Shown here one piece after another: positions 22,431-36,001 of a stretch of DNA of 64,000 nucleotides. Numbering within the stretch: position 1 is the first letter of the stretch; each line of letters opens with the position of its first letter. Below the pieces are notes generated by a model. It had not been told where the DNA came from. It worked only from the letters and a program-made list of their open reading frames with translations, and ran no database searches. Source of the DNA: Hypomesus transpacificus (Eukaryota > Chordata > Actinopteri > Osmeriformes > Osmeridae); the NCBI RefSeq assembly GCF_021917145.1, contig NC_061077.1, positions 11,545,185-11,609,184 on the forward strand, read 5' to 3'. Both the position numbers and the translations under genes were made by a program.

Positions 22431-23893
22431 GAGAACAATTGAAAATGATTGTTATTAAAGCCAATCCCCTTTGTACATTCAAATCCCCCAAAAAACTAGT
22501 GACAAGTGCATCTATAAACAACATCAAAAAGGTACAGATACAGAAAGACATTGCTGCAGCTCTGATCAATAACCAAGATTGGCGCATCTTTATCATCTAC
22601 TTGGTAGTGGAGGGGTGAAGGAGTTTTTGTGATGAATGTGGCCCATATTTACGATCCACTGAATTATCTTCAGATATCTGTAACATTCATCTACAAAAAG
22701 CTCATGTTAGTTCTCGGCAGTATACTAGCCAGCAGTGCTTTCCAGTCAATTTTAGAGTAAGTTACTGTAGAAACCCTATCCTTAAAGACCTAACATAAAT
22801 GCAGTATGATCATTGTCGGAATTGGTCAAACTGGTTGGAATAAAACGCAGATCTTCATCTCCTTAAGTACATTAGTCATAGTTTGAATCTATATACTGTG
22901 CACAATGAGTGCTGCTATGTGCTTTTTTAAAGTGTTTTTCTGACAGTCTAGAAGTTGTGTACACATCGGTATTTGTACATTAACTGAAACAGATTAAAGG
23001 TTGGAGGTACAATGCACTCTGAAAAGAGCTCCACCTCCAGTTCACCAGACAAGCAGGAATAACAACCTATGAAACTCAACAGTGAACAGAAACGACCCCA
23101 TTAGAAGCTGTTACTGCAACAGAATAATCATAGGCCTACATCTGAAATTAAATATCAACCGATTCAAATGTAAAACCTTTGGTCTAATTTGAATATTATT
23201 TCCTGTTGATGCATCTAATTTCAATAAAAACTGTATTCAAAAATTACTTCTGACAGTGTCTACAGTGACATACCTAAAATCATTCACTTCCTTTAGGTAT
23301 GTTTTCAATGGTAAGATGTTGTTTTATATTACAGGTTACTTTATATTAGAGATTGCTGTATTATCATCTAAAGTTTACATTTACATTTAGTCATTTAGCA
23401 GACGCTCTTGTCTGTTATTCTATAAAAATGTTTTTGTCAAGTTTGAAACAAGTTTCACACAAAGTCAATTTGTGTGAAAGTTCAATCATTACAGACAGAT
23501 TCCTGGAATTATAGCATAGATGTGTTGTGGTAGTCATTACTTGTAGACTAATATGGCATTGTCATCAACAATAATTTATGTAGGCAGCATGACCTTCTCC
23601 TCAAATTCACCTCATCATAAAGATGTGGTGTTGCTATAGCCACCCTGCACAGTGTCCCCAGTGCTGTAACCATGATCCACAGACAAGACTCTTTGTTACT
23701 GTCACACCCACCTCGGTGCCCCAGATTTCGTTCTTTGCTTTAGTGTGTCCCTGTGTTCTGTGTCTGTTGTCTTCACATGTGTCTTGTTGCATGTCTGTCA
23801 GTGTTCTCGTTAGAGCGATTGCTTTCACCTGTGTCTTGTTTGGTTTTGCATTTAAGTCCCTGTTTTGTGTCCATGAGTTTCCCTACTTCTGAC
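22431..23893. other. Spacer between the cyp3a units, no gene seen
   Basis: AT-rich sequence with a short SINE-like tail at about 23376-23411. I find no conserved coding sequence. Confidence 0.6.
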
Positions 23894-24796
23894 TTGGTTA
23901 TTCTTGGGAGGTGGGGGGTCCCTGGATATGTTCTGTGATGGTCCAAACCTGATGACCAGTCAGCTGTGTAATGTAGCAGAGTGCTTGGGCCCGATAATTA
24001 GGCTAAGGATCAGGTTATGTAATTTCACTGGTATGCAGTATGGGACTTTGCTACCCTGTGATGAGGAATGACCAGATGGACCCAGTGATTATAACCCTGT
24101 TCATGTAATGGTTTCCATAAGGTGGAATGTAAGTAGGTGTTACAGGATGTTTGATAAGAATGTTGTAACTTTGACATGAAGGTGTTGACCTTTGTTATTA
24201 ATGAGAAAGAACACCTAATTTCTGAGCTTTATGATTTATTAAATTGTGCAATATATACAGTGAAAGAAAATGGCTATGCAGAAGTGCTTGTCTATTGTTT
24301 GACAGTCTTGATTGAGAACTTTTCAGGTTGATTCTGGTCCTGCTATTGGCACGAGCAGCAGTCCACCCCAGCATCCCTGTTCACCGCTTGGCCAGCAGGT
24401 AGCAGAAGTAGACCTGGAGATTGGGCCAGCTGGATGTAATTTATTTTATTAATATAGCAAATGTCATGGACATTTTTCCGTTTTAAGTTGGCTAGTTGAC
24501 CCAAGATGATTTAACCCAACCAAAGACGCCCTAATACAAAATCAATTTTCCAAAATCAAACACAACAGGGATTGATTACAACATTTGAGACACCGTGAAT
24601 AACCCACCACAACATAACCCTCTTACAGTTTGCAGGATTGCCCCAGTTACATAATCGAGGAAGTCCAAGTTAATAACGCAAAAATGCACTACCCTAGTTC
24701 ACACACGTGAATGGACTGTAACTCCACCTATCCAGTGCTGATCTAGATGGGAACACACAGTAGGAAGTATTACAACAGTCACTTCGGGTAAACAAG

Positions 24797-27700
24797 ATGT
24801 CTTTCCTCCCTTATTTCTCTGTCGAGACGTGGACTTTGATTGCTATATTTGTGGTTCTCGTCGTCTTGTAAGTAACGGGTATTTGAAAGGATATTTCATA
24901 AAAACAATAAAATAATATAAGTCTTTGGTCTGACATGTTTTGAATTCTAAACATCAATGTGACGCGGAGTCTGCATTTCAGGAAATCAGGTGTTTGCGCT
25001 AAAACAAAATGTGGAATAAAAATCCTGCGGCATTTGACAATATTAAAGGAACATAGCCTACAGTTTCCATTTCTAAGAAAAAAAGGCTGTTATGTATTTA
25101 AGTAGAAGTTTTGTATACTACATGTTTGTGCACTAACTTAGTATCGCCATGAACTTAGGTATGGCTATGCACCTTATGGATTCTTCAAGAAAATCGGCAT
25201 CCGTGGACCAAAGCCTTTACCCTTCATTGGAACATTTCTGGAGTATACAAGGGTTCATTACTTTTTACAGTATTTTATCAACCACCGCTTTAACGTCTAC
25301 CATTCCAACTATCCAATGCACACTGTTTAGGCTACTAGCAAACTTAGAGATTTAATACAATTTTAAAAGTAAGAATCAGATGTTGGCAGATATTTTATCC
25401 TCAGCTCTTTCATTCTCAGGGAATCCATGTGTTTGATACAGAATGCTACCAGAAGTATGGCAGCATATGGGGGTATGTGTGTTCCACTGTTTTTTATGTT
25501 TAAATGTAAGTATGTAATCACATGTTCTAGAATAAGATGTGTGTATGGTTGTGTTTAGGCTACACATGGTTTGACTGCTTGTTTTTGTATTTCATCTTCT
25601 TGAAATGCCAAACCTGCCTTGTTGTTGTTCTGCTGAAGGTGGCTCTGGTTGTTTCAGGTTCTACGATGGAAGACAGCCAGTAATGGGTGTCATGGACCCT
25701 GCCATGATCAAAGCCATCCTGGTGAAGGAATGTTACTCTATCTTTACCAATAGAAGGGTGAGCAGAAAATGATCTCATAATGAAAACCTACATTATAAAA
25801 CCAGTGTTCTATAGACTTATTTAGCTGTTTCTGATTGGACGAGAGACTTTCCATGAGTTGAAATATCCCAGAACATCCCAACTCAGACTTTTCACTGCTT
25901 ATAAAAAATGCTGTTGGGGGGTGCTGTTGAAACATTTCGCCTAGGGCGCCAGATGTGCTAAGACCGGTACTGGTCAGTGTCACGTAACCGCTCATCTCAC
26001 ATCCTATTCGCTATTCACCTCGCTAATAATCTACTTCAGACAGGCTGCGGCCAACACGACAGTAGCAGCAACCTCTACACATGGCCGATTATTTTCTTCC
26101 AGACATCCTAACCTGCAGAGCTTCATTTACGGGAGGAAATGTTTACCATCAGACTGATTTCTTTGTGCTTGGGTTAGGACATTGGACTGAACGGGCCACT
26201 GAAAGATGCAGTGTCAGTTGTTGAGGACGATGAATGGAAGAGGATTCGCAGTGTTCTCTCACCCTCGTTTACCAGTGGACGCCTCAAAGAGGTACACACA
26301 CACACTGCTCTCTTCAATCTGCAGTGTCATGTTTTAAGATTCAATTTTTGTGGGACAGATGTTCATCATAATGAAGCAACATTCTGGCAACCTGATAAAG
26401 AGTCTAGAGAAGAAGGTGGATGCTGGAGAGGTCCTTGAAGTTAAAGAGTGAGTAGAAGTCAAAATGACTCTGTTATGGCCTGTACAGTGACTAAATCCTT
26501 TTCTGAAGATGGCATGAAAAATCTCTATCACAACCATTTGGAGAATAATCTTTAATCCTTGAATCCTTACCTGAAACAATCAGAATCAGAATGGGATTTA
26601 TTCGCCATGAAAGTTTGCACAGACAAGGAATTTGCTTTGGCAGGAAGGTGCATACAGTAAACATATAGGAATCTTAAATTTAAATATGTAGTCTAACTAT
26701 ACTAAGGATACATAAACTAGCAATACTAAGTGGAATACAATTAAAATAAAATATACAATAAGTAAAATATAAGTTGCCAATTTACAATATAAAATACAAT
26801 ATAAAATACAAATATTACAGGAATTGAGTGTAGTGCAAAATGTAAATAAGACATTCAGTCAGTGTGAGCTTTGACCTTGTTGAGGAGGCCAACAGCAGAA
26901 GGGAAGAAACTGTTTGTATGGCGTGAGGTTTTGGTCCTGATGGACCGCAGCCTTCTGCCAGAGGGGAGTGACTGAAACGGGGAATGTCCAGGGTGGGAGG
27001 AGTCAGCCACAATCTTCTTTGCCCGTCTCAGGGTCCTCGAGGTGTGCAGGTCCTCGAGGGAAGGCAGATTGCAGCCAATCACCTTCTCTGCAGTGCGGAT
27101 GATACGCTGCAGCCTGCTCTTGTCCTTGGCAGTGGCAGCAGCGTACCAGGTGGTGATGGAGGAGGTGAGGATGGACTCAATGATGGCTGTGTAGAAGTGC
27201 ACCATCATTGTCTTTGGCAGGTTGAATTTCTTCAGCTGCCGCAGGAAGTACATCCTCTGTTGTGCTTTCTTGGTGAGGGAGCTAATGTACAGTTCCCACT
27301 TGAGGTCCTGGGAGAGGATAGTGCCCAGGAAGTGGAAGGACTCTACAGTGTTTACTGGGTAGTTACACAGGGTGATGGGGGTGAGTGGGGCTGTGTTCTT
27401 CCTGAAGTTCACAACCATCTCCACTGTCTTGAGAGCATTGAGCTCTAGGTTGTTCTGGCTGCACCAGGTCACCAGGTTGTCTGCTTCCCACCTATAATCA
27501 GACTCGTCTCCACCAGAGATGAGCCCAATGAGGGTGGTGTCGTCTGCAAACTTCAGGAGTTTCACGGACGGATGACTGGAGGTGCAGCTGTTGGTGTACA
27601 GGGAATAAGAAACTGTTTGCCAAAATTAGACATTAGCCTTATTAAAGAAATAAAGGTATCACTAGACTGTTTTGCTGTCTGTTGTTTTGGACAATGGAAG

Positions 27701-29898
27701 ATTTTGAATGTGACTTTGTTGTGTGTCTGCAGAATTTTTGGACCTTACAGTATGGATGTTGTCACCAGCACTGCTTTCAGTGTGGACATTGATTCCATCA
27801 ACAATGCCAGTGATCCCTTTGTCACTAACATAAAGCAAATGGTCAAATTCAATTTCTTGAACCCACTCCTGGTACTTGTTGGTAAGCCATGTTGTGTTTG
27901 TTACAAATAATCAGTAGAATAGGCACCTGATCATTACATTTCTTAATTGAGCCTGATTATGTTCTGGCTTGCCATCAAATGAGAACTGCTTAGGGCCATA
28001 TTTACTTGCCAATCCATGCTTTATATCATTCCTTGTTTCTCTCCTTCCTCTCTCCAGTATTATTTCCATTTCTAGGGTCGATCTTTGACAAGTTTGACAT
28101 TTCCTTCTTCCCTGCTAGTATCATTGACTTCTTCTACAATTTCTTGAAGCAGATTAAAGCAGAACGAAGCAAGAACGTCCACAATGTAAGCCACCCCACC
28201 CAACTCACGCAAACACAACCGCTATCAGCAAATCAGAAGAAGTTTGGAGACAATTTAGTTAAAATGGATTTATGTGCTTGCTAAGAGAACCATCAGAAGC
28301 CAAACATTTTGTATGAACAGCAGTGACTTTGTCATTACCAGTGTCATAGGTTTAGAATAACTTTACATATCATGACTAAAAAGCAACATTAAATATACCA
28401 GATAAAACCATGGTTCTTAGTGTGAAAATTGTATTTCACTGGTCAATCCAGTCTTCTCCACCTCTCACCAATTGTTTGTCCTTCCAGAGTCGTGTGGACT
28501 TCATGCAGCTCATGGTGGACTCCCAGATACCAGATCAGACCACAGCAGATCACAACTCACAGAAAGGTAGAGGCCTGAGGAACAAGGCTGTGAGGTCATG
28601 TGTTTAGGTAGTTTTATTATTCTTGATGATGGTTTGTGTTTCAGGGCTGACAGACCATGAGATCCTATCTCAGGCTATGATCTTCATCTTTGCGGGTTAC
28701 GAGACCAGCAGCAGTACTCTGTGCTTCCTAGCCTACAACCTGGCAATCAACCCTGACATCCAGACTGCCTTGCAGGAGGAAATTGATCAGACCTTCCCCA
28801 ACAAGGTCATCCTTCTGGTTCCCTTTGTTCTTTATTTTATTTATGTAGCAATTACATTATATAGGAACAGTACATTCTTCAGATAGGTGTTCAAACACCA
28901 TTCTACTAAAACGTAGTACCCCATAATCTCCTTGTCTACATATTTCAACTGAATGGTCAACATTGTTCTTGTATTCTACCTTCAGGCTGAGTTGACCTAT
29001 GAGAGCATCATGCAGATGGAGTATCTAGATATGGTGCTTAACGAGTCCCAGCGCCTCTTTCCCATTGCCAACCGGGTGGAGCGAATGGCGAAGAAGACGG
29101 TGGAGCTGAATGGTGTGACCATCCCCAAAGGAACCGCCATCATGATCCCAGTCTACACTCTCCACCGTGACCCTGCACTCTGGCCAGACCCTGAGGTCTT
29201 CAAACCTGAGAGGTACTTCCTCATATTCTACTCGTATCAGATAGTCACCTCCGCTACTCCATTATACCAGTCTTACGCAAGTGTAATCTTTTCAATTCCA
29301 CTTCAAAAAACGTATTCAAAGAAAGTCCTAGTAATCTGAACTCCAGATCCAGTCCTCCACTGTCATCAACACAAGCTGTAATAACCCCTGACCAACTTAA
29401 CATCCTCCTAATCATGTTTTCAGGTTCAGTAAGGAGAACAAAGACGACTTTGATCCATACACCTATCTGCCTTTTGGAGCTGGTCCCAGGAACTGCATTG
29501 GCATGAGATTTGCTTTGTTATTGATGAAGCTGGCAGTTGTGGAGATCCTCAGAGACTTCACCTTTGTCACCTGCAAAGAAACTGAGGTGAGATGTAAAAC
29601 ATTCTCATATTTAATTATCTTTTTAATGTAATGGATTGGCTTTATGGTTACTTCATCCAATAATTAGTATCGTAAAATAATTGTGATGCTTTTAGATGTT
29701 GATAATGTTTTATTAGTTGTGAAACTGTTTCTGAAATGTCAGTTATGTTTCATGAAATGAATAATGTTTGGCTGATCGGCCAGCTTGGTTGGTAACTTCC
29801 TTCATGTCTTCTGTCATCAGGTGCCTCTTGAACTGGGAAATGAGGGTTTCCTTTCCCCCAAGAACCCCATTAGGCTGCAACTTGTTCCTCGTGTCTGA
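24797..29898 (+). CDS. cyp3a: Cytochrome P450 family 3 subfamily A monooxygenase, 501 aa, intact
   Basis: ER-membrane heme monooxygenase oxidising steroids and xenobiotics with NADPH-P450 reductase. Thirteen exons: 24797-24867, 25159-25252, 25420-25472, 25658-25757, 26178-26291, 26359-26447, 27733-27881, 28058-28185, 28488-28566, 28645-28805, 28986-29212, 29424-29586, 29821-29898. Twelve of the sizes (71, 94, 53, 100, 114, 89, 149, 128, 161, 227, 163 and 78) follow the CYP3A pattern; exon 9 (79) is longer than in human. Residues 1-24 form the membrane anchor. The I-helix AGYETS is at 309-314, the ExxR pair E366/R369, and the heme loop [10 protein letters not shown] has cysteine C446. The exon 2 donor is weak (AGG|GTTCAT), whereas the dead copy has GTGAAA there. 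It lies in tandem with its pseudogene. Subfamily A is clear; the number within fish CYP3A cannot be set from sequence alone. Confidence 0.93.
26580..27600 (-). mobile_element. 5'-truncated L2-like LINE in cyp3a intron 6
   Basis: On the minus strand, 27565-26855 reads a 236-codon open frame with the reverse-transcriptase core FADDT followed by the conserved C-terminal block typical of L2/CR1-type fish LINEs. Only the part from the catalytic FADD motif to the end is left. The endonuclease and first half of the reverse transcriptase are missing. The noncoding 3' part extends to about 26580. The left cyp3a copy lacks this insert, so it entered after the duplication or was lost there. Confidence 0.85.
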
Positions 29899-29990
29899 GT
29901 TCTCCTGACAAATCAAGTGGAACATAATCACAATCACTTCATCATTTACTTTTTGGATTATGTTAATACAATTTAATTAAATAATAACTG

Positions 29991-32900
29991 TACATGCATA
30001 CATAAAAACAATGTTGTGACAGTAAATATTTCTAATCAAGCATTATGATTTTATATACACTACAAACACGTTTTAACACAAGGCTTACACATACTGTACA
30101 ACACGAAGATTTGATTGGACCCAATTTTCAGCCAAAGAACCAGTTAAGAAATATTGCTTCTCATTGAAAATAGAACATAGGATAATAGTGGAACAATGCG
30201 TGTCATGTGTCATTATATCACTCTCACGTACTCTCTCAGGTTCAATCTCAGGTCCTCTGATTTATAAACACAACCTCCATCGAGCAACAGTGTCAGCCAG
30301 CTGCACAACAGAAAAGCCACAGTAGCAATTTGTAGGAATGGTGGTAGTTATTGAAGAGTACGTTGATCAAATTGAACTTGAACACTTGTGGAACAGTTTT
30401 GGTAGCAATGTTCAGTTCTTCTGAACCTGTTAGAACTGGTCAGTTATTTTTCCTACCTCGCAGCACACCATAAATTGTACCGGCTGCCAATGAACTCATT
30501 AGTACAGAGGGTAGGTTTGTCTGTACAAAGGGGATTTGCTTTGTGGTATAAGGGTAAATGTAGGTGTGTCTCAGTAGCAGTTAGGTCATTACATAAAATG
30601 GGATATAATTCTTCCGCAAATAAATCCAATCACCCCCTCCACAGAATACAAGTGCATCTACATTGCAGGTTTTGGATTCTTAATTGTGCAATTTTCATAT
30701 ACAGGAGCCTATGCTTAAATTTGATTTACATTTGTATGGTGCCACTCTGTGTTAGGGTTAGGGTTAGTGATCGGAAGGTCTATATCTTATCAAACTTTAA
30801 ACACAGGAACGTAAAACACTAATGTTGGTAATTAAACTTCAAACACAAGAATCTAAGACACTGTAATGTTAGTACTTAAGTAGAGGTAGTGGAGACGAAT
30901 AGTCAATTCATGTTATTCAGAAGAGTGTGCATACTTTGTGTCACCCCAGTCATAAAGACACACCACTGCATGGAACTGGAACTTTTAACCACAAGGTGTC
31001 AGTGTAGAACTCTTAAAGTGAAATGAATCCAGTCTTCTATGTCTCAAACCGTACACTCTGCACCACATGCATGCTGTAGTAGGCCTACAAGAAGTGTAGC
31101 TTGTTTGGAACATACCTCTCCTCTCGTCCCCTCCACTCATCGATCATCGACCAGATGTTCAACTTCTTCCACAGAAGGTTCACTGAGGCCCAGGGAATCC
31201 AAGTCCAAACTTGATGGATAACCAGGATTTCCATCTTCACATGGTTATTTTCCCCAACTTTGGCTACCCTAGAATTTTATCAAACGTCCCACCCTTGTGT
31301 CATGCCATCTCCCATGTACCAGGACAAGTGCATCAAATCTAACTAATTCACATCTGCATTGGGAGTCATGCCATTTGCCCACACACTACAAATGCCCAAG
31401 AGAAAAGTACCTTCTGAATGTGGCGATAAACTGATTGATGTTTTGTATCAATTCACTACTGTTCAATTCTATTATTTGATCTTGTCACAACATTCCAATT
31501 TGTATTCACCACCTAGGTTCATTTAATTCAGCCAACCCTAATAATACCATTAATATTTATGTTTCCTGTGTCCTTGAATGAACCCCCCTTTACATGGATA
31601 AACCCCTCCCTTTGAATTGGCACTGATTAAGAGATTCACCACAGCCTCTGCTCTTCACAATCTACTGTAAATAATATAATTCAGTGATATATTACTGTGA
31701 AATTGCTGGGCCTTATGTCTTTACATCAACCACCAATGGATTTCTGGGGATGTTTAAAACCCTTTTAGGGATTCATTTCTTCAATGTCTTAACATTTCTG
31801 AAAACCATTTGTTACAATTAGACTTAAAAATAGAATTACACAATTAGAGTGAATTAATAAGTCTCAAAGTTCAGAAAGTTAGACTCAAAAGCAACATGTT
31901 GATGCCAACATGTTTATGTCTCCATTAGGCATTAGACATTCATTTATTAACATTGAAGATTTGGGTCAGCTGTTTCTATCTTGCTGATGTCAATGATTAT
32001 GAGATTGTTACTGATTATAAGAGTTTTGTTAATAAACATGATTCTGCTATGATGTGTGCTCGTTCATAGGAGGCAGGTGTATGCAGCTTTAAATGGATAT
32101 CCTTATTTGTATATTTCCTGTTCAGGAAATGGAAAGAGATAAAGAAGTGAGGCCATGAGCTAAGTTACTGATTGTGATTCAGAGACGACCCCTTCATCAA
32201 GAGACAACTCCTTCATCATGGGCTTCTCTACTACTCAGAATCGGATGTGTATTCAGTTATCTCAGAGTATTCCGAACTAAACTTTGCATGCAAGATAATA
32301 TTATATTTGATCAAAATGCAAAAAGTATCAGTGTCTAGGGACTCACTGTGACAGTGAAATAAAGTCAATACAAAATCACACCTTCCATGTGGTAGCTTGT
32401 ATATTACATATTAATAAAATTAATTGTGTACACATTTTCTTACATATCTGTAGTAACACCGGTAGCACTTGCTAAATTGGGATGTTTTACCGAAAAGTAC
32501 GTTTTAGAGGAGTTAGGATGTTGCTGTTGTTCTGCTCTCCTTGGCACTCACGGCTGTCCTGCTGGTAATCTGCTGCATTTACTCTATTGTCTGTATTCTG
32601 CAGTGGATGCAAATGTCAGATAGATTAATACACTTAAATATAAATGTAACACCTAACCTTTTCATTCAACAATTGGGGACACAAGCTTTTGGACACCAAG
32701 AGGCAGGGGTCTGATAGTAAACACATAGAAACAGGCCCATCATCAGCTCAGTGGAGACAGGGTCAGCTGAGACACCTTTAGAAGACTAGTCACAATTGGT
32801 CTGCTATCTACAAAACTCAAAGCATACAACGATCCTAAAATATGATTAGAAGACTAAGCCACACAAGTCTGTCAAACTTTACAATAAAAGCTGCTCCCAA

Positions 32901-35291
32901 CCATATTTACAGTAACACATATTCTAATGATCATTTTGGAGTCTTCCTCAATTCACCTTCCTCTCCCACTCTTGAAACCACCAGCCAGAGGGTGTGGCCA
33001 GACAGTGTGAAGAGAGCAATTTAGTTCCATTGTTCTCACAGGAGAGGGAATTCGACCCTCCTTTCTTAGCATATAATCATCAAGTGTCCCACAAGAAGGT
33101 TGTATAGTTCATTAGATCTGCACTAATTCAGCCATTGTTCAGCCATTGTTTGTCATTAAGTTTGATCTTTTTCTTTCAAGCCTACACCATCTCCAAAGTC
33201 AGGGAACCTCTCACTATTTAGGCCTTTCCTCAAAATCTTCTTTCACTCTACTTCCTTCAAACTTCCTAAAAAGGCCTCCCAAAACCGTAAAATTAAAGCC
33301 ACATGTTCCGCACGCCCATGCTTTTCCTCCAATTACAGTAGAGGTGGAGAAGTTGGACCCTCCCCTTTACTGGACATAATGACGACTCTCGTATTTTGTG
33401 TGTGTGTCTGTCATATAGTTATAAAAAACAGGAAAAACAGTTGATGAAAGGTGCATAGGCTAAGTCTAAAGAATGCAATGCATTGTTGAACATGGACCAT
33501 TGACGTGTCTCTCTTTCAGCAGTGTAAAATGCTCAGTGGAAGGTTCCACTCGCAGGAGGTTATGGCAGGAGGTTTCACTATAGCGGATGGGGGAGGACTT
33601 GAGCATGTGCCTAACAAGCATCAGACGTGTTCTCCTCTTATGTAAGAATTCCATATGTGTGTGCGTGGATGACTATAACCCGCAGCCCCCCTATGTAGCA
33701 TCCAACCACTGTTCACATAACACCAGTCACGCTGCCTCTCCTGTACAGTCGCTCCATTGTTTTGGAAAATGACGTTGCTCCATTGCCATCAAGACAGCTG
33801 TGTGTTCCTGATTCCAACTCAAACATGACTGACACAAGCATACACGCGCACCCTGTCATTGAACGGACAGGACATGAAGCAACTTACCGACAAATGAAAG
33901 CGAGAGACACAGTGTGTGTACTTGAAAGTGTGCATTTGTGTGTGTGTGCGTTTGCGTGTTTCTTTGTGTGTGTGGTGAGGGTTAGGTAGTGATGGTGGAT
34001 GAAGGTGGATGCACCTGGATTGATGCTCCAGATGGCAAGGCCAACACCTGCTCTTAGATGAAACAGAATCATACAAAATACAACATTTTTGACAACATGG
34101 TGTAAAACTGTACTTACTAAAAACCCTTTTTGATCTCTGTCATACTTGTGCTCTGTATTGTGAAAGCAGTGGGGAATGTTTGGTGAATCTGGTCTTGGTG
34201 TTAAGTCAAATATTATCCATGCCGTGGGTAACCAATCTGTTTTTCATGAGGTATTCAGCTGAATATATGTGGTGTTTTAGTAGTAGCAGGTGTTTTCTTA
34301 GAGGGCAGAGCACAGAGATGTTTGATTCAGTTCCTGAGTATTCGATTTGTTGTACTCCAGGCGTTGGTTGGTGCACATCCACAGATCCACCGGGTGCACT
34401 CACTTCTATGCGTGATCCCTGCGAGAGAGAGAAAGCATGACACGTTATTTAGTCTTACTTTGATGGAACTTGACGATTGTACGTTCCAGCATCTGGACTC
34501 TGAACATCTCTGAGACCTTGCCCACAAGCTGTAAACACACACAACCAACAGTTTATGGTCTCAAAGTTTGTCTGATCCTCATAAAATACCTAGCAGGACC
34601 AAGAAAAAGTCTTAATCACCCAACTCACTGAAATGTGTTTGGAGTTGCAAGGCTTTGTAGTTGTATGAAATCTCAACTCTAAACCTAAGTAGCCATGGGT
34701 TTTTTTAACGTGTTGTTTCATTGAAAGAAAACGTGGCTCAAATGAATGGGATCCACCCATCCGAAGCATCCACTATAACAACAGTACCATGTCAGCAAAC
34801 ACCAGCAGTGTTTCATAAAAAAGATGGCTTTTACTTTCAGCCCTCGGTCCCCTGCCTATCTTGCTCTGTTTTCCCTCCCATTCCCATCTTTCCAAACATC
34901 GCTCCCCTTTTCCAATACGAGCCCTCCTTCTCTCTCCCTGTGATCCACTTCTCTGGGATCCTCCTGGTTGTTCTTGTCAGCTGTGGGTCAGCAGGGTGAG
35001 CTGCTCCTCTCCACCAGAGGCCGAGGGTGAGGCAGCAAAACAGAAGTGTGTTTCCTCATCTCTCTCAAGCTGTTTATTTTGTCAGGAAGCCCCATGGACA
35101 GCCTTTACCCCTCTGCAGTGGGGCTGTGCAAAGCTGGACAAATACTGAGGCAAACTGGTGCAAAAAGGGTGTTTGTGAAGCAACGCAACGACTTGATTGA
35201 CATTCATTATAGGAGTCAGGTGTGTAGGACTAGGCCTGTACTGTCATGTTTCTAAATGTTAGTCCTATACTAGAATTTGTCAACTATCCTA

Positions 35292-35330
<39 letters not shown>

Positions 35331-35839
35331 TCATTAGTAGAACACAAATGAGAACCTGTCACATCACTGTGCCAAACCCCCCTTCACAAGCCATCGTCTG
35401 GAAACTGGCAGTAGAAGAGAGTGGTTACTCATGGTTACAATGATCACACAGGAGCACTGTGGAGGGGAACGGTAAGCCAGTCAGGACATTTGGCTGGCCT
35501 CCAGGGAGAAGCTAAAAGTTCATTCTTTCTCTGTGTTGCATGGCTGGATGTGGCATGTCTGCTTGTTTATGATATTTTAGTCCAGATGAAAGTGTAAGAG
35601 ACTCGACATAACAGCTCCATGTCATTTTCACAAGGTCCTAAAATACATTGGAAGAAAAGGACTGCTGGAAAGGAGCAACTCATTAAGTTACTGAGATGCT
35701 GAATTACTAAGGCCACCCAAGGACACCACACTACATCAATATATTTTTCTGTGCAACTACTAACTCGCTTGCTCAAATCTGTGTCGCATGGCTAATCACA
35801 TGCTTAAATGATTTGATCTTATATACGACCAGTGCGGAT
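29991..35839. other. Gene-poor intergenic region of about 5.8 kb
   Basis: Between the cyp3a stop and the presumed slc16a1 promoter I recognise no conserved coding sequence on either strand. Open frames are short and of low complexity. There is a short CT run at about 35298-35327 and a double TTAGGG at about 30750-30765, too short to be telomeric. A lineage-specific gene or noncoding RNA cannot be excluded. Confidence 0.55.
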
Positions 35840-36001
35840 TCCTCCGGTTGGAGTGGGCGGGGTTGTGCGCACGCGCGAATGCGGCGTTCCATTATAGAAG
35901 TTCCCCAATGTGGTACCTTGCGATACACACGTTTAACCATTATCAAGCACAAGGACATCCCGGACACGAGCCGTTACTGAGTCTGAATTTCACATATTGT
36001 G
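35840..36001 (+). promoter_or_regulatory. slc16a1: Probable promoter and noncoding first exon of slc16a1
   Basis: A locally CpG-rich patch with GTGGGCGGGG (a GC box) and GCGCACGCGCG is followed about 120 bp later by a good splice donor, TTGTG|GTGAGTATG, at about 36001. It lies upstream of the slc16a1 start exon on the same strand with no other gene between. MCT1 genes usually have a noncoding first exon and a long first intron. The link is an inference. Confidence 0.45.

Larger units (their letters stand above)
23894..29990 (+). repeat. Right unit of the cyp3a tandem duplication
   Basis: Matches the unit beginning at about 16878. Relative to the left copy it lacks the helicase-bearing insert. 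It has two extra insertions: about 330 bp in intron 4 (roughly 25790-26140, unclassified) and an L2-like LINE in intron 6. Confidence 0.85.

Noticed and set aside
30748-30768. Telomere-like TTAGGG repeats
   Set aside because: Only two consecutive units; too short to be an interstitial telomere.
33466-34548. Possible exons on either strand in the gene-poor region
   Set aside because: Short frames, no recognisable domain, and no consistent acceptor-donor pairs.
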